DNA of 37,207 nucleotides from JBEIFW01 sp044370695 (GTDB lineage Bacteria > Actinomycetota > Acidimicrobiia > Acidimicrobiales > Ilumatobacteraceae). Position numbers and translations under genes: made by a program. Of this stretch, positions 15,990-23,620 are shown one piece after another. The notes beneath the pieces are model-generated. The model did no database searches, had not been told where the DNA came from, and saw only the letters and a list, made by a program, of their open reading frames with translations. The DNA is taken from assembly GCA_044370695.1 (NCBI GenBank), contig JBILVB010000021.1, positions 1 to 37,207 of the forward strand, in the 5' to 3' direction. Position 1 is the first letter of the stretch; each line of letters begins with the position of its first letter.

Positions 15990-15995
15990 TACGCT
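15990..15995 (+). promoter_or_regulatory. -10 box of a probable leaderless promoter (PLP enzyme pair)
   Basis: TACGCT is followed by 8 bases and then the GTG at 16004. No Shine-Dalgarno sequence precedes that GTG, which fits a transcript starting at the start codon. No -35 match is visible at normal spacing. Confidence 0.5.
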
Positions 15996-16003
15996 CCTGC
16001 GTC

Positions 16004-17554
16004 GTGCCGACGCTCGCTCCCGTCCAGAACCTCGATGCCGACACGCTGCGTGGCCAGCTGGGCTTGGCGGGTGAGATCGTCGATGCCGAGAGCCGTGACC
16101 GGGCGGTGGAACGATTCCGTCAACGGGGGATCGCCCTGCCTCGGTTCGAGCAACTCGCCGACCCCTGGGCCATCCCGGCCGCCACCCGCGCCGCCCTCGG
16201 TGACGTCGACCGCGACGCCGCCGACCCCCGCAACCTCTGGCGGGTCCACTGGTTCAACGAGGGAGCCGGCCGGTGCCCGGGCTTCGCGAGCGTCCCCGAG
16301 CACCTCGTGCTCCCGCCGAGCCTCACCGGTGTCGAGAGCCCGATCGTCGTCGTGCTGGGCGACCGGTTCCCGATGATCACCGCCCACAAGGTGCTCGCCG
16401 CCTACGCGTGCCTGGCGCCACGGGTGATCACCGGACAGTTCGATCCGACCCGTCACCGGGCCGTCTGGCCGTCCACCGGCAACTACGCCCGCGGTGGGAT
16501 CGCGATCAGCCGGTTGATGGATTGCCGGGGTGTGGCGATCCTGCCGGCCGGGATGTCCCAGGAGCGCTTCGACTGGCTCGACCGGTGGTGCACCAACCCC
16601 GCCGAGGACGTGATCCGCACGCCGGGCAGCGAGTCGAACGTGAAGGAGATCTACGACGCCTGCAACGAGATGGCCCTCGACCCGGGCAATTTCGTGCTCA
16701 ACCAGTTCTGCGAGTTCGGCAACCACCTCGGCCATTACGAGGTCACCGGCCGGGCGCTCGCCCGGGTGTTCGACCACGTCGCGACGTCACGGCCGGGCCT
16801 GCGCCTCGCAGCGTTCACCTCGGCGACCGGCTCGGCCGGAACGATCGCGGCCGGCGACCGCCTCAAGGACCTCTACGGCACCCGGATCGTCGCGGTGGAG
16901 GCCCTCGAGTGCCCGACCATGCTCGAGAACGGTTTCGGGGAGCACAACATCCAGGGGATCGGGGACAAGCACATCCCGTTGATCCACAACGTCATGAACA
17001 CCGACGTGGTGTGCGCGGTCAGCGATCGGGCCACCGATCGTCTCGACGTGCTGTTCAACACGGCGGCAGGCCGCGCCTACCTCGTCGACCGGATCGGCGT
17101 GCCGGCCGAGGTCGTCGAATCCCTCGAACACCTGGGGTTCTCGGCCATCTGCAACGTGCTCGCGGCGATCAAGACCGTGCGGCTGCTCGGTCTCGGCCCG
17201 GACGATGCCGTGATCACCGTCGCCACCGACGGCGCTGCGCTCTACCCCAGCGAGCGGGTCAAGACGCTCGCACGGCACTACCCCGACGGCTTCGACACGG
17301 CCGACGCTGCGGCGGTGTTCGGTGAGCACCTCGCCCACGTGGACACCGACTCGCTGTTCGAGTGCACCACCCGCGACCGCAACCGCATCTTCAACCTCGG
17401 GTACTACACCTGGGTCGAGCAGCAGGGCACCCCGCTCGAGGTGTTCGAGGCCCGCCGGTCGCAAGCGTTCTGGCAGGGGTTGCGGCCGTTCCTGCGCCGG
17501 TGGGACGAATTGATCGACGAGTTCAACGCCCGTACCGGCGTCACCGTCGGCTGA
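16004..17554 (+). CDS. PLP-dependent fold-type II enzyme (cysteine-synthase-like), function unknown
   Basis: This 516-residue enzyme is a distant member of the tryptophan-synthase-beta/cysteine-synthase group. The likely Schiff-base lysine is Lys129 (ITAHKVLAAYACL). The substrate loop follows as PSTGNYARGG, and a glycine-rich phosphate loop appears as TSATGSAGTIAAGDRLK. It is longer than typical cysteine synthases (about 300-330), with about 75 extra residues at the N-terminus and a C-terminal helical extension. The GTG start at 16004 is supported by the promoter spacing. One base separates it from the next gene, another fold-type II PLP enzyme, so the two are almost certainly co-expressed and may act in succession. 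I do not recognise the reaction; a beta-lyase or beta-replacement on an unusual amino acid is possible (inference). Confidence 0.8.
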   Translation: MPTLAPVQNLDADTLRGQLGLAGEIVDAESRDRAVERFRQRGIALPRFEQLADPWAIPAATRAALGDVDRDAADPRNLWRVHWFNEGAGRCPGFASVPEHLVLPPSLTGVESPIVVVLGDRFPMITAHKVLAAYACLAPRVITGQFDPTRHRAVWPSTGNYARGGIAISRLMDCRGVAILPAGMSQERFDWLDRWCTNPAEDVIRTPGSESNVKEIYDACNEMALDPGNFVLNQFCEFGNHLGHYEVTGRALARVFDHVATSRPGLRLAAFTSATGSAGTIAAGDRLKDLYGTRIVAVEALECPTMLENGFGEHNIQGIGDKHIPLIHNVMNTDVVCAVSDRATDRLDVLFNTAAGRAYLVDRIGVPAEVVESLEHLGFSAICNVLAAIKTVRLLGLGPDDAVITVATDGAALYPSERVKTLARHYPDGFDTADAAAVFGEHLAHVDTDSLFECTTRDRNRIFNLGYYTWVEQQGTPLEVFEARRSQAFWQGLRPFLRRWDELIDEFNARTGVTVG

Positions 17555-17555
17555 C

Positions 17556-18815
17556 GTGTCGCGCGTCGTCGGCCTGCGCTGCGCCGTCTGCGGCGCGACC
17601 GTCGACATCGGCGTCACGCATCCCTGGCGATGCCCCCGGGCGGGCGCCGACCGCCGCCACGTGCTGCGCATCGTGCGCGCCCCGGGACCGTTCGAGCCCG
17701 GCGACGACGCCAACCCGTTCGTGGCCTACGCCGCCGAGTCGGCGTGGGCCGCCTACGCCGAAGCGCACGGGATGCGGCCCGAGGCCCGCTCGGCGCTCGT
17801 GCTCGAACTCGACGCAGCGGTCGCCGACGTCGCCGGAACCGGGTTCCGCCGTACGCCGCTCAACCGCAACGCGGCGCTGTCCGACGCGCTCGGATTCTCG
17901 GCGCAGGGCGGGGTCTGGGTGAAAGACGAGACGGGCAACGTCGCCGGCAGTCACAAGGCGCGTCACCTGCTCCCGATCCTGCTGCACCTGCGCGCCGCCG
18001 AGGTGCTCGGCCGGTCCGGAACGGTACGGCCCCCGTTGGCGATCGCGTCCTGCGGCAACGCTGCGCTCGCGGCCGCCACGTTGGCCGCTGCCGTCCGCTG
18101 GCCGATCGCGGTACACGTACCCCCCGACGCCAATCCGGCGGTGCTCGCCCGGCTCACGACCCTCGGGGCGCAGGTGGTCACCTGCCCCCGCCGGGACGAC
18201 GACCCGCCGGGCGATCCGTGCGTGCACCGATTCCGCGAGGCGGTCGCCGCCGGCGCGATCCCGTTCTCCGTCCAGGGCCCGGAGAACGCGCTGTGCCTGG
18301 ACGGCGGGCGGACCCTCGGCTTCGAGATCGTCGAACGACTCGGCGACGCGTTCGACCGGGTGTTCGTCCAGGTCGGTGGCGGTGCGCTGGCCACCGGCAT
18401 CGGCGACGCGCTCGCCGTCGCCGGGATCGGGCGGCCGGTGCACGCGGTGCAGACCGAGGCGTGCGCCCCGCTCGCCCGGGCGTGGACGGCGGCGGCGGCG
18501 TTCGGCGACGACGCGCCGGCGCACTGGGCGGCCTGCATGTGGCCCTGGGAGCACGTGGGGGCGTCCGCGGCGAGCGGGATCCTCGACGACGAGACCTACG
18601 ACTGGGTCGGGGTGTGGGAAGCGATGCGCCGTAGCGGCGGGAGCCCCGTGGTGGTGTCCGAGGACACCGTCGCCGCGGCCGACGCCCTCACCCGCGGCAG
18701 CGGCATCGACGCCGACCCGACCGGCTCGGCCGGTCTGGCCGGTGTGCTGGCGCTGCGCCCGCAGCTCGCCGACGACGAGCGTGTGCTGGTCGTGTTCAGC
18801 GGCGTGCGCCGCTGA
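17556..18815 (+). CDS. PLP-dependent fold-type II enzyme (threonine-synthase-like), function unknown
   Basis: This 419-residue protein starts with a small Cys pair (Cys9, Cys12) and a later Cys26, resembling the zinc-finger-like N-terminus of threonine synthases. The PLP lysine is probably Lys134 in GSHKARH, after VKDETGN. ASCGNAALA is the phosphate/substrate loop and QVGGGALATG the glycine-rich PLP phosphate cup. The C-terminal DPTGSAGLAG is typical of the group. It is too divergent to assign a substrate; serine/threonine dehydratase and diaminopropionate lyase are also possible. The GTG at 17556 follows the previous stop by one base, indicating translational coupling. The stop codon (TGA 18813-18815) lies inside the first copy of a 25-bp direct repeat whose second copy reads TGG at that place. 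Confidence 0.82.
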   Translation: MSRVVGLRCAVCGATVDIGVTHPWRCPRAGADRRHVLRIVRAPGPFEPGDDANPFVAYAAESAWAAYAEAHGMRPEARSALVLELDAAVADVAGTGFRRTPLNRNAALSDALGFSAQGGVWVKDETGNVAGSHKARHLLPILLHLRAAEVLGRSGTVRPPLAIASCGNAALAAATLAAAVRWPIAVHVPPDANPAVLARLTTLGAQVVTCPRRDDDPPGDPCVHRFREAVAAGAIPFSVQGPENALCLDGGRTLGFEIVERLGDAFDRVFVQVGGGALATGIGDALAVAGIGRPVHAVQTEACAPLARAWTAAAAFGDDAPAHWAACMWPWEHVGASAASGILDDETYDWVGVWEAMRRSGGSPVVVSEDTVAAADALTRGSGIDADPTGSAGLAGVLALRPQLADDERVLVVFSGVRR

Positions 18816-18856
18816 ACCGGGCGCGCGTCCGGCGGCGTGCGCCGCTGGACCGGGCG
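18799..18856. repeat. Tandem duplication spanning the stop codon of the second PLP gene
   Basis: A 25-bp segment at 18799-18823 recurs at 18832-18856 with 24 of 25 bases identical. The offset is 33 bp, exactly 11 codons. The one difference turns the real stop TGA of copy 1 into TGG in copy 2. Each copy contains the self-complementary GCGGCG-TG-CGCCGC and could form a small hairpin. Confidence 0.9.
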
Positions 18857-18896
18857 GCGGCGGTCGCCCACAGCGCCGGGTGGCGGGGCGGAGCGA

Positions 18897-18902
18897 TAGC
18901 GT
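18897..18902 (+). promoter_or_regulatory. -10 box of a probable leaderless clpP promoter
   Basis: TAGCGT is followed by 7 bases and then the clpP ATG at 18910. No ribosome-binding site precedes the ATG. The same hexamer and the same 7-base gap occur before gcvH. Confidence 0.55.
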
Positions 18903-18909
18903 GGCCGCC

Positions 18910-19512
18910 ATGGCCGAGACCCCCCTGCCCGTGCCGCACGCGTTCGACGCTGCCGGCGGCGACGGGCGCATGGACATCTTCAACCGCTTGCTCAAGAGCC
19001 GGATCGTCTTCCTCGGCACCGACGTCAACGACGACATCGCCAACCTGATCTGCGCCCAGCTCCTCTACCTCGACGCCGAGGATCCCGGCCGCGACATCTG
19101 GCTCTACATCAACTCCCCGGGCGGGTCGGTCACCGCCGGCATGGCGATCTACGACACCATGCAGTTCGTCACCTCGGACGTGGCCACGCTCACGCTCGGC
19201 CTCGCGGCCTCGATGGGACAGTTCCTGCTGTGCGCCGGGGCGCCGGGCAAGCGGTACGCGCTGCCGCACGCCCGGATCATGATGCACCAGCCCCTCGGCG
19301 GCGTGCGCGGTCAGGCGTCCGACATCGCCATCCAGGCCGAGCAGATGGCCTTCACGAAGCGCACCCTGTTCGAGCGCATCGCGCAGCACACCGGTCAGGA
19401 GTACGACAAGGTGCTCGCCGATGCCGATCGCGACCGCTGGTTCACCGCCGAGGAAGCCAAGGCCTACGGCCTCATCGACCACGTGATCCTCAAGCGGGGC
19501 GAGCTGCGCTGA
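18910..19512 (+). CDS. clpP: ATP-dependent Clp protease proteolytic subunit
   Basis: This is the serine peptidase of the Clp complex, forming a tetradecameric chamber that degrades proteins delivered by Clp ATPases. At 200 residues it has normal length. The catalytic triad is Ser101 (GLAASMGQFLL), His126 (IMMHQPLGG) and Asp175 (DRDRWF), the same spacing as in E. coli ClpP after a shift of four. The N-terminus is short with MDIFNRLLKSRIVFLG, as usual. The ATG at 18910 is fixed by a leaderless-type promoter. No clpX or second clpP lies beside it, so it may be one of several paralogues. It is convergent with the nitroreductase gene, 30 bases away. Confidence 0.97.
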   Translation: MAETPLPVPHAFDAAGGDGRMDIFNRLLKSRIVFLGTDVNDDIANLICAQLLYLDAEDPGRDIWLYINSPGGSVTAGMAIYDTMQFVTSDVATLTLGLAASMGQFLLCAGAPGKRYALPHARIMMHQPLGGVRGQASDIAIQAEQMAFTKRTLFERIAQHTGQEYDKVLADADRDRWFTAEEAKAYGLIDHVILKRGELR

Positions 19513-19542
19513 GCCCGCCCCGCGGCGTGCGACCAGCCCGGT

Positions 19543-20202
19543 TCAGCGGCCCTTCCAGCCGTTGTAGTACGTGATCTCCTCCGCAGGCCGGCGGGTACCG
19601 GGCTTGAACTGGTCGCCGATCGTGTACGCCACGGGCAGCAGCGCCACCTGGCTGACCGATGACGGGATGCCGAGCAGCTCCGCCACCTCCGCTTCGTACT
19701 GCAGGTGCAGCGTCGTCCACGCCGATCCCAGCCCCCGCGCCCGCAACGCCAGCGAGAAGCTCCAGACCGCCGGGAGCACCGAGCCGTAGAACCCGGCGAG
19801 CGTGCCCTGGGGTGCGGTCGGCGGCACCCGGTCGAGGGTGCAGGGGATCACGAGGACCGGTACCTCGTGCAGATGCTCGGTGAGGTAGGTCGAGGAATCG
19901 ATGATCCCGAGCGTCGACGCGTCGGTCCGACCCACCTTCTCGACCGCCGTCTTCTGCGTGGCGATGTACGGCTCGTACGCCTTCTTGTAGTAGTGGGCGA
20001 CGCCGGCTTTGAGCTCGGGGTCGTCGACGACGATCCACCGCCAGCGCTGGACGTTCCCGCCGGCGGGCGCCTGGCAGGCGACCCGGATGCAGTCGAGCAC
20101 CACCTCGCGGGGCACCGGGCGGGTGAGATCGAGGCGTTTGCGCACGGCTCGGGTGGTCGTGAGCAACAGGTCCGCCTGGTCGACGTCGAAGAGTCCAGCC
20201 AT
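19543..20202 (-). CDS. Nitroreductase-family flavoprotein
   Basis: This FMN-dependent nitroreductase-fold protein has 219 residues. The N-terminal TRAVRKRLDL and APAGGNVQRWRWIVV correspond to the FMN phosphate-binding region. GFYGSVLPAVWSFSLALRARGLGSAWTT is the central helix, and LLGIPSSVSQVALLPVAY precedes the last strand. Physiological substrate unknown. The ATG at 20202 is preceded at 7 bases by TAGTTT, a leaderless arrangement. An imperfect 20-bp palindrome overlaps that box, so the gene is probably repressed by a TetR-type protein encoded elsewhere. It diverges from the acyl-CoA mutase and may share control with it. Confidence 0.92.
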   Translation of the reverse strand: MAGLFDVDQADLLLTTTRAVRKRLDLTRPVPREVVLDCIRVACQAPAGGNVQRWRWIVVDDPELKAGVAHYYKKAYEPYIATQKTAVEKVGRTDASTLGIIDSSTYLTEHLHEVPVLVIPCTLDRVPPTAPQGTLAGFYGSVLPAVWSFSLALRARGLGSAWTTLHLQYEAEVAELLGIPSSVSQVALLPVAYTIGDQFKPGTRRPAEEITYYNGWKGR

Positions 20203-20209
20203 GTTCCGT

Positions 20210-20215
20210 AAACTA
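20210..20215 (-). promoter_or_regulatory. -10 box of a probable leaderless nitroreductase promoter
   Basis: TAGTTT on the minus strand is separated by 7 bases from the ATG at 20202. Five of its six bases lie inside the palindrome at 20211-20230. Confidence 0.5.
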
Positions 20216-20230
20216 ACCGTCCGTTCAGTT
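20211..20230. promoter_or_regulatory. TetR-like operator between nitroreductase and mutase genes
   Basis: AACTAACCG and CGTTCAGTT flank a 2-bp centre; seven of nine positions are complementary. The ACCG/CGTT core resembles operators of TetR-family repressors. It covers the nitroreductase -10 box and sits 53 bp upstream of the mutase start. No regulator gene is in the window. Confidence 0.5.
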
Positions 20231-20283
20231 CGCTACGCCCGAGCACCGCCGTGCCGGGTGGACACCGAGAGCCGGAGGGCATC

Positions 20284-21918
20284 GTGGGGACACCGCGCGA
20301 GGAGTGGCAGCAGGCCTTCGGGGAGTCGAAGGTGCGTGACGCCGACTTCCAGACCATGTCGGGCATCCCGTTGCAGCCCGTCTACGGCCCCGAGGGCGCC
20401 GAGTTCCCCGGCGTGTACCCCTACACCCGCGGACCGTACGCCTCGATGTACCGCTCGAAGCTGTGGACGATGCGGATGTTCGCCGGGTTCGGCACCGCGG
20501 AGGACACGAACTGGCGGTTCAAGGAGATCATCAAGGCGGGCGGCGACGGCCTGTCGACGGCGTTCGACATGCCCACGCTCATGGGCCTCGACTCCGACGA
20601 CGAGATGTCGCTCGGCGAGGTCGGGCGGTGTGGTGTCGCCGTCGACACGCTCGCCGACATGCAGGATCTCTACGCCGGGATCGACCTGTCGCAGATCACG
20701 ACGTCGATGACGATCAACAGCCCGGCCGCCGTGCTGCTCGCGATGTTCGTCGCGCAGGCCGAGTTGGCCGGGATCCCCCGCGCCCGGCTCGGCGGCACCC
20801 TGCAGAACGACATCCTGAAGGAGTACCAGGCCCAGAAGGAGTTCGTGTTCCCGCCCCGCCAGTCGATGCGGCTGGTGCGCGACACGATCTCGTTCACGGC
20901 CGCCGAGATGCCGAAATGGCACTCGATCTCGATCTCCGGCTACCACATCCGTGAGGCCGGCTCCACTGCGGCGCAGGAGCTCGCCTTCACCCTGGCCAAC
21001 GGCTTCGCCTACGTCGAGCTCGCCCTCCAGGCCGGTCTGCCCATCGATGCCTTCGCCCCCCGGTTGAGCTTCTTCTTCAACGCCCACATCGACTTCTTCG
21101 AGGAGATCGCGAAGTACCGCGCGGCGCGCCGGATCTGGGCCCGCTGGTTGAAGGAGCGCTACGGCGCGACCAACCCTCGCTCGATGCAGTTGCGGTTCCA
21201 CACCCAGACCGCCGGTGTGTCGCTCACCGCCCAGCAGCCCGAGGTGAACATCGTGCGGACCGCCATCGAGGCGCTCGCCGGGGTGCTCGGCGGCACGCAG
21301 TCGCTGCACACCAACTCGATGGACGAAGCGCTCGCCCTGCCGACGGAGAAGGCGGCTCGGATCGCGCTGCGCACCCAGCAGGTGATCGGCTACGAGACCA
21401 ACGTCGCGCACGTCGCCGACCCACTCGGCGGTTCGTGGTACGTCGAGGCGCTCACCGACGAGATGGACCGTCTCGCCACCGAGATCTTCGACCACCTCGA
21501 CGTGCTCGGTCAGGGCTCGATCCTCGAGGGCTGCATCAAGGGGATCGAGGAGAACTGGTTCCAGGGCAAGATCGCCGACTCGGCCTACGAGCTCGAGCGT
21601 CAGTTCAACCAGGGCCGCCGCATCATCGTCGGCGTCAACCGGTTCCTCGAGGGCAACGAGGACGACCAGATCGATCTGCTGCGGATCACCAACGAGGACG
21701 AAGCGCGCCAGCGCAAGCGGCTCGACGCCGTGAAGGCCGACCGCGACCAGGCCGCCGTCGAGGCTGCGCTCGCCCGGCTCGCCTCCGAGGCGGCCGACCC
21801 CGAGGTGAACCTGATGCCCACGTTGATCGATGCGGTGCGGACGTACGCGACGCTCGGGGAGATCATGGGGTCGATGGCCGACGTGTTCGGCCGGCACGTC
21901 GAGGTGCCGACGATCTGA
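20284..21918 (+). CDS. icmA: Coenzyme B12-dependent acyl-CoA mutase large subunit, isobutyryl-CoA-mutase type
   Basis: This 544-residue protein is the substrate-binding TIM-barrel subunit of the methylmalonyl-CoA mutase family, with no C-terminal B12-binding domain. The B12 part must be a separate small subunit, not present here. The barrel opens with YASMYRSKLWTMRMFAGFG and continues with GLSTAFDMPTLMGLDSDD and SISISGYHIREAG. Aligned by motif spacing, Tyr89 of methylmalonyl-CoA mutase is Phe66 and Arg207 is Gln184; the catalytic His244 is His221. Phe plus Gln is the pair known for isobutyryl-CoA mutase (Phe80, Gln198), so interconversion of isobutyryl- and n-butyryl-CoA is the better guess. 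The start is the GTG at 20284 because GGAGGG at 20274-20279 lies just upstream. The symbol is an inference from these residues. Confidence 0.88.
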   Translation: MGTPREEWQQAFGESKVRDADFQTMSGIPLQPVYGPEGAEFPGVYPYTRGPYASMYRSKLWTMRMFAGFGTAEDTNWRFKEIIKAGGDGLSTAFDMPTLMGLDSDDEMSLGEVGRCGVAVDTLADMQDLYAGIDLSQITTSMTINSPAAVLLAMFVAQAELAGIPRARLGGTLQNDILKEYQAQKEFVFPPRQSMRLVRDTISFTAAEMPKWHSISISGYHIREAGSTAAQELAFTLANGFAYVELALQAGLPIDAFAPRLSFFFNAHIDFFEEIAKYRAARRIWARWLKERYGATNPRSMQLRFHTQTAGVSLTAQQPEVNIVRTAIEALAGVLGGTQSLHTNSMDEALALPTEKAARIALRTQQVIGYETNVAHVADPLGGSWYVEALTDEMDRLATEIFDHLDVLGQGSILEGCIKGIEENWFQGKIADSAYELERQFNQGRRIIVGVNRFLEGNEDDQIDLLRITNEDEARQRKRLDAVKADRDQAAVEAALARLASEAADPEVNLMPTLIDAVRTYATLGEIMGSMADVFGRHVEVPTI

Positions 21919-21953
21919 GCGAGCCGTTCAACCCCAACGACTGGGCCGAGCGG

Positions 21954-22313
21954 ATGCGGGCCTTTCGTGCCCGCTTCGCCGACGACGAGGAGGCCGTCGC
22001 CGGGCACCCGGCCTGGATGCGGTGGTGGCGGCCGAGCGGGACGATCGCCCGGCTCGGCCGCTGGTTCGGCGGGCGCGTCGACGGCGGCACCGTGCAGGTC
22101 GCGCTCTACGCCCATGATGCCGAGCCCGGCGACCCGCCCGCGCTCGTGTTCCCGGCCCAAGGCCGTGTCCTGCCGGGCCCCGAGGGGCTCGACGAGGTGA
22201 TCGTGTTCGGCGACCCGGAACCGAATGGGTGCCTCGTCGTCGACGGCCCGTCGGGGCTGGTGTGGCCCCGTTTCAATCCGCTCGCACCCGACCGACGCGC
22301 CCCGGTCCGGTAG
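21954..22313 (+). CDS. Short protein of unknown function
   Basis: I do not recognise this protein. From the ATG at 21954 it has 119 residues. It has no signal peptide or membrane helix; the sequence is Trp/Arg-rich at first (HPAWMRWWRP) and then strand-like (VQVALYAHD ... ALVFPAQGRV ... DEVIVFGDPE). The reading frame stays open and codon use stays coding-like back to a CTG at 21915 that overlaps the mutase stop, giving the plausible extension LSEPFNPNDWAER; a non-standard start there is possible. It is on the mutase transcript. Its TAG stop (22311-22313) lies in a 14-bp tandem repeat shared with the convergent HIT gene. Confidence 0.65.
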   Translation: MRAFRARFADDEEAVAGHPAWMRWWRPSGTIARLGRWFGGRVDGGTVQVALYAHDAEPGDPPALVFPAQGRVLPGPEGLDEVIVFGDPEPNGCLVVDGPSGLVWPRFNPLAPDRRAPVR

Positions 22314-22343
22314 GCCCGGTCCGGTAGGCCCGGTCCGTCAGGC
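22302..22343. repeat. Triple 14-bp tandem repeat across two convergent stop codons
   Basis: Unit CCGGTCCGGTAGGC occurs at 22302-22315 and 22316-22329 exactly, and at 22330-22343 with two changes. The TAG of unit 1 is the stop of the short protein. The TCA of unit 3 is the stop, read on the minus strand, of the HIT gene. Confidence 0.92.
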
Positions 22344-22760
22344 CGAGACCTCGGTGCGGCCGAGCGTGACGAGTGCGCGACGCAGGGCGGCCGCGGCGGC
22401 CTCCAACTCGTCGCGTCCGACGGCGGCCGCCGCGTTGGCGAAGCTCAGGTCGCGCATCGAGCGGGTGGGGATCACGTGCAGATGGGTGTGGGGCACCTCG
22501 AACCCGGCGATGATCGTGCCGATCCGCTCGCACGGGAACGCCTGCATCTGGGCCTGGCCGATCACCTGGCCGACGACGTGGAGATGGGCGACGGTGGCGG
22601 CCGGCAGGTCGATCCAGTGGTCGACCTCGGCCCGGGGGACCACCAGGGTGTGGCCGGGCGCGATCGGGTTGATCGACAAGAACGCGACGCACTGCTCGTC
22701 CCGCCACACGAACGTGCCCGGGATCCGCCCCTCGATGATCGCCGTGAACACCGTGGCCAT
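22338..22760 (-). CDS. HIT-family nucleotide hydrolase/transferase
   Basis: This is a histidine-triad protein of 140 residues, the usual size for Hint-type enzymes that hydrolyse AMP-lysine-like or other nucleoside phosphoramidates. The triad is HTHLHVIP near the C-terminal third. Other family features are the N-terminal FTAIIEGRIP, VAFLSINPIAPGHTLVVPR and IGTIIAGFEVPH. The N-terminal zinc Cys of some Hint proteins is absent. The ATG at 22760 shares its A with the stop of the SDR gene upstream (TGATG), so the two are translationally coupled. Substrate not predictable. Confidence 0.94.
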   Translation of the reverse strand: MATVFTAIIEGRIPGTFVWRDEQCVAFLSINPIAPGHTLVVPRAEVDHWIDLPAATVAHLHVVGQVIGQAQMQAFPCERIGTIIAGFEVPHTHLHVIPTRSMRDLSFANAAAAVGRDELEAAAAALRRALVTLGRTEVSA

Positions 22761-23572
22761 CAGGCGTACCCGCCCGACATCGACAGGATGTCCCCGGTGC
22801 AGTAGCTCGACTCGTCCCCGGCCAGGAACCGGACGATCTGCGCCAGCTCGTCGGCCTGCGCCATGCGGCCCATGCCGATTCGCATCGTGGTCAGCTGCTT
22901 CATCTGGGCGTCCATCGGGGCGAGCAGCGGCGTGTCGACGTATCCGGGGCACACGGCGTTGACCCGGACCCCGAACGGCGCCACCTCCAACGCGACGGAC
23001 TTGGTGAGCCCGATGATCGCCGCCTTGGCTGCGGAGTAGCCCGGCGCACCCGCCGACGGCCACAGCCCGAGGATCGACGCGATGTTGATGATCGAGCCGG
23101 ACCGGGCCGGCGTCATGTGCCGCAATGCGGCCCGGCATCCGTGGAAGACCCCGTAGAGGTGGGTGCGGATCATCAGATCCCACTCGGCGTCGGTCATCGA
23201 CACGGTGACGTCGAGCGGCACCATGTCCTGCGGGCGGCCCTCGAGCTTGGCCTGCTGGTTGGCCAACCCCTGTGCGAAGCGCTCGTGGTTCGGCTTCGGG
23301 GCGATCCCGGCGTTGTTGATCACGATGTCGAGCCGGCCGTGGCGGGCGACCGCCGCGTCGAGCGCGGCGTCGAACGCAGCGGCATCGGTGACGTCGAACG
23401 GTGCGCTGTCGCCACCGATCTCCGTGGCGACCGCGGCGGCGGCCGCCGGGTCGAGATCGTTGACCACGACCGTGGCGCCGTCGGCCGCGAGCCGGCGGCA
23501 GAACGCCGCGCCGAGCCCGGAACCGCCGCCGGTGACGAGCGCGATCCTGTTGTCGAGTCCCCCCGTGAGCAT
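22760..23572 (-). CDS. Short-chain dehydrogenase/reductase
   Basis: This classical SDR oxidoreductase has 270 residues. The nucleotide loop is TGGGSGLG (about 14-21). VVNDLDP after the second strand, an Asp-containing end, suggests NAD(H) rather than NADP(H). INNAGIAP follows, then the catalytic Ser in IASILG and YSAAKAA (Tyr and Lys). An insertion between INNAG and the next helix (PKPNHERFAQGLANQQAKLEG) is longer than usual and may shape the substrate pocket. The substrate is unknown. The ATG at 23572 stands 6 bases after TACGAT, a leaderless arrangement. The frame stays open far upstream but lacks homology there. Its stop overlaps the HIT start. Confidence 0.93.
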   Translation of the reverse strand: MLTGGLDNRIALVTGGGSGLGAAFCRRLAADGATVVVNDLDPAAAAAVATEIGGDSAPFDVTDAAAFDAALDAAVARHGRLDIVINNAGIAPKPNHERFAQGLANQQAKLEGRPQDMVPLDVTVSMTDAEWDLMIRTHLYGVFHGCRAALRHMTPARSGSIINIASILGLWPSAGAPGYSAAKAAIIGLTKSVALEVAPFGVRVNAVCPGYVDTPLLAPMDAQMKQLTTMRIGMGRMAQADELAQIVRFLAGDESSYCTGDILSMSGGYA

Positions 23573-23578
23573 GACGGG

Positions 23579-23613
23579 ATCGTAGGTGGGTCCGGGGTGC
23601 CGGCCCGTATGCT
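23579..23613. promoter_or_regulatory. Two back-to-back -10 boxes: SDR (minus) and CDP-alcohol transferase (plus)
   Basis: In a 48-bp divergent gap, TACGAT on the minus strand (23584-23579) lies 6 bases from the SDR ATG. TATGCT on the plus strand (23608-23613) lies 7 bases from the GTG at 23621. Both are leaderless-type. The two -35 regions must overlap, so the promoters probably compete. Confidence 0.5.
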
Positions 23614-23620
23614 CGGCGCC

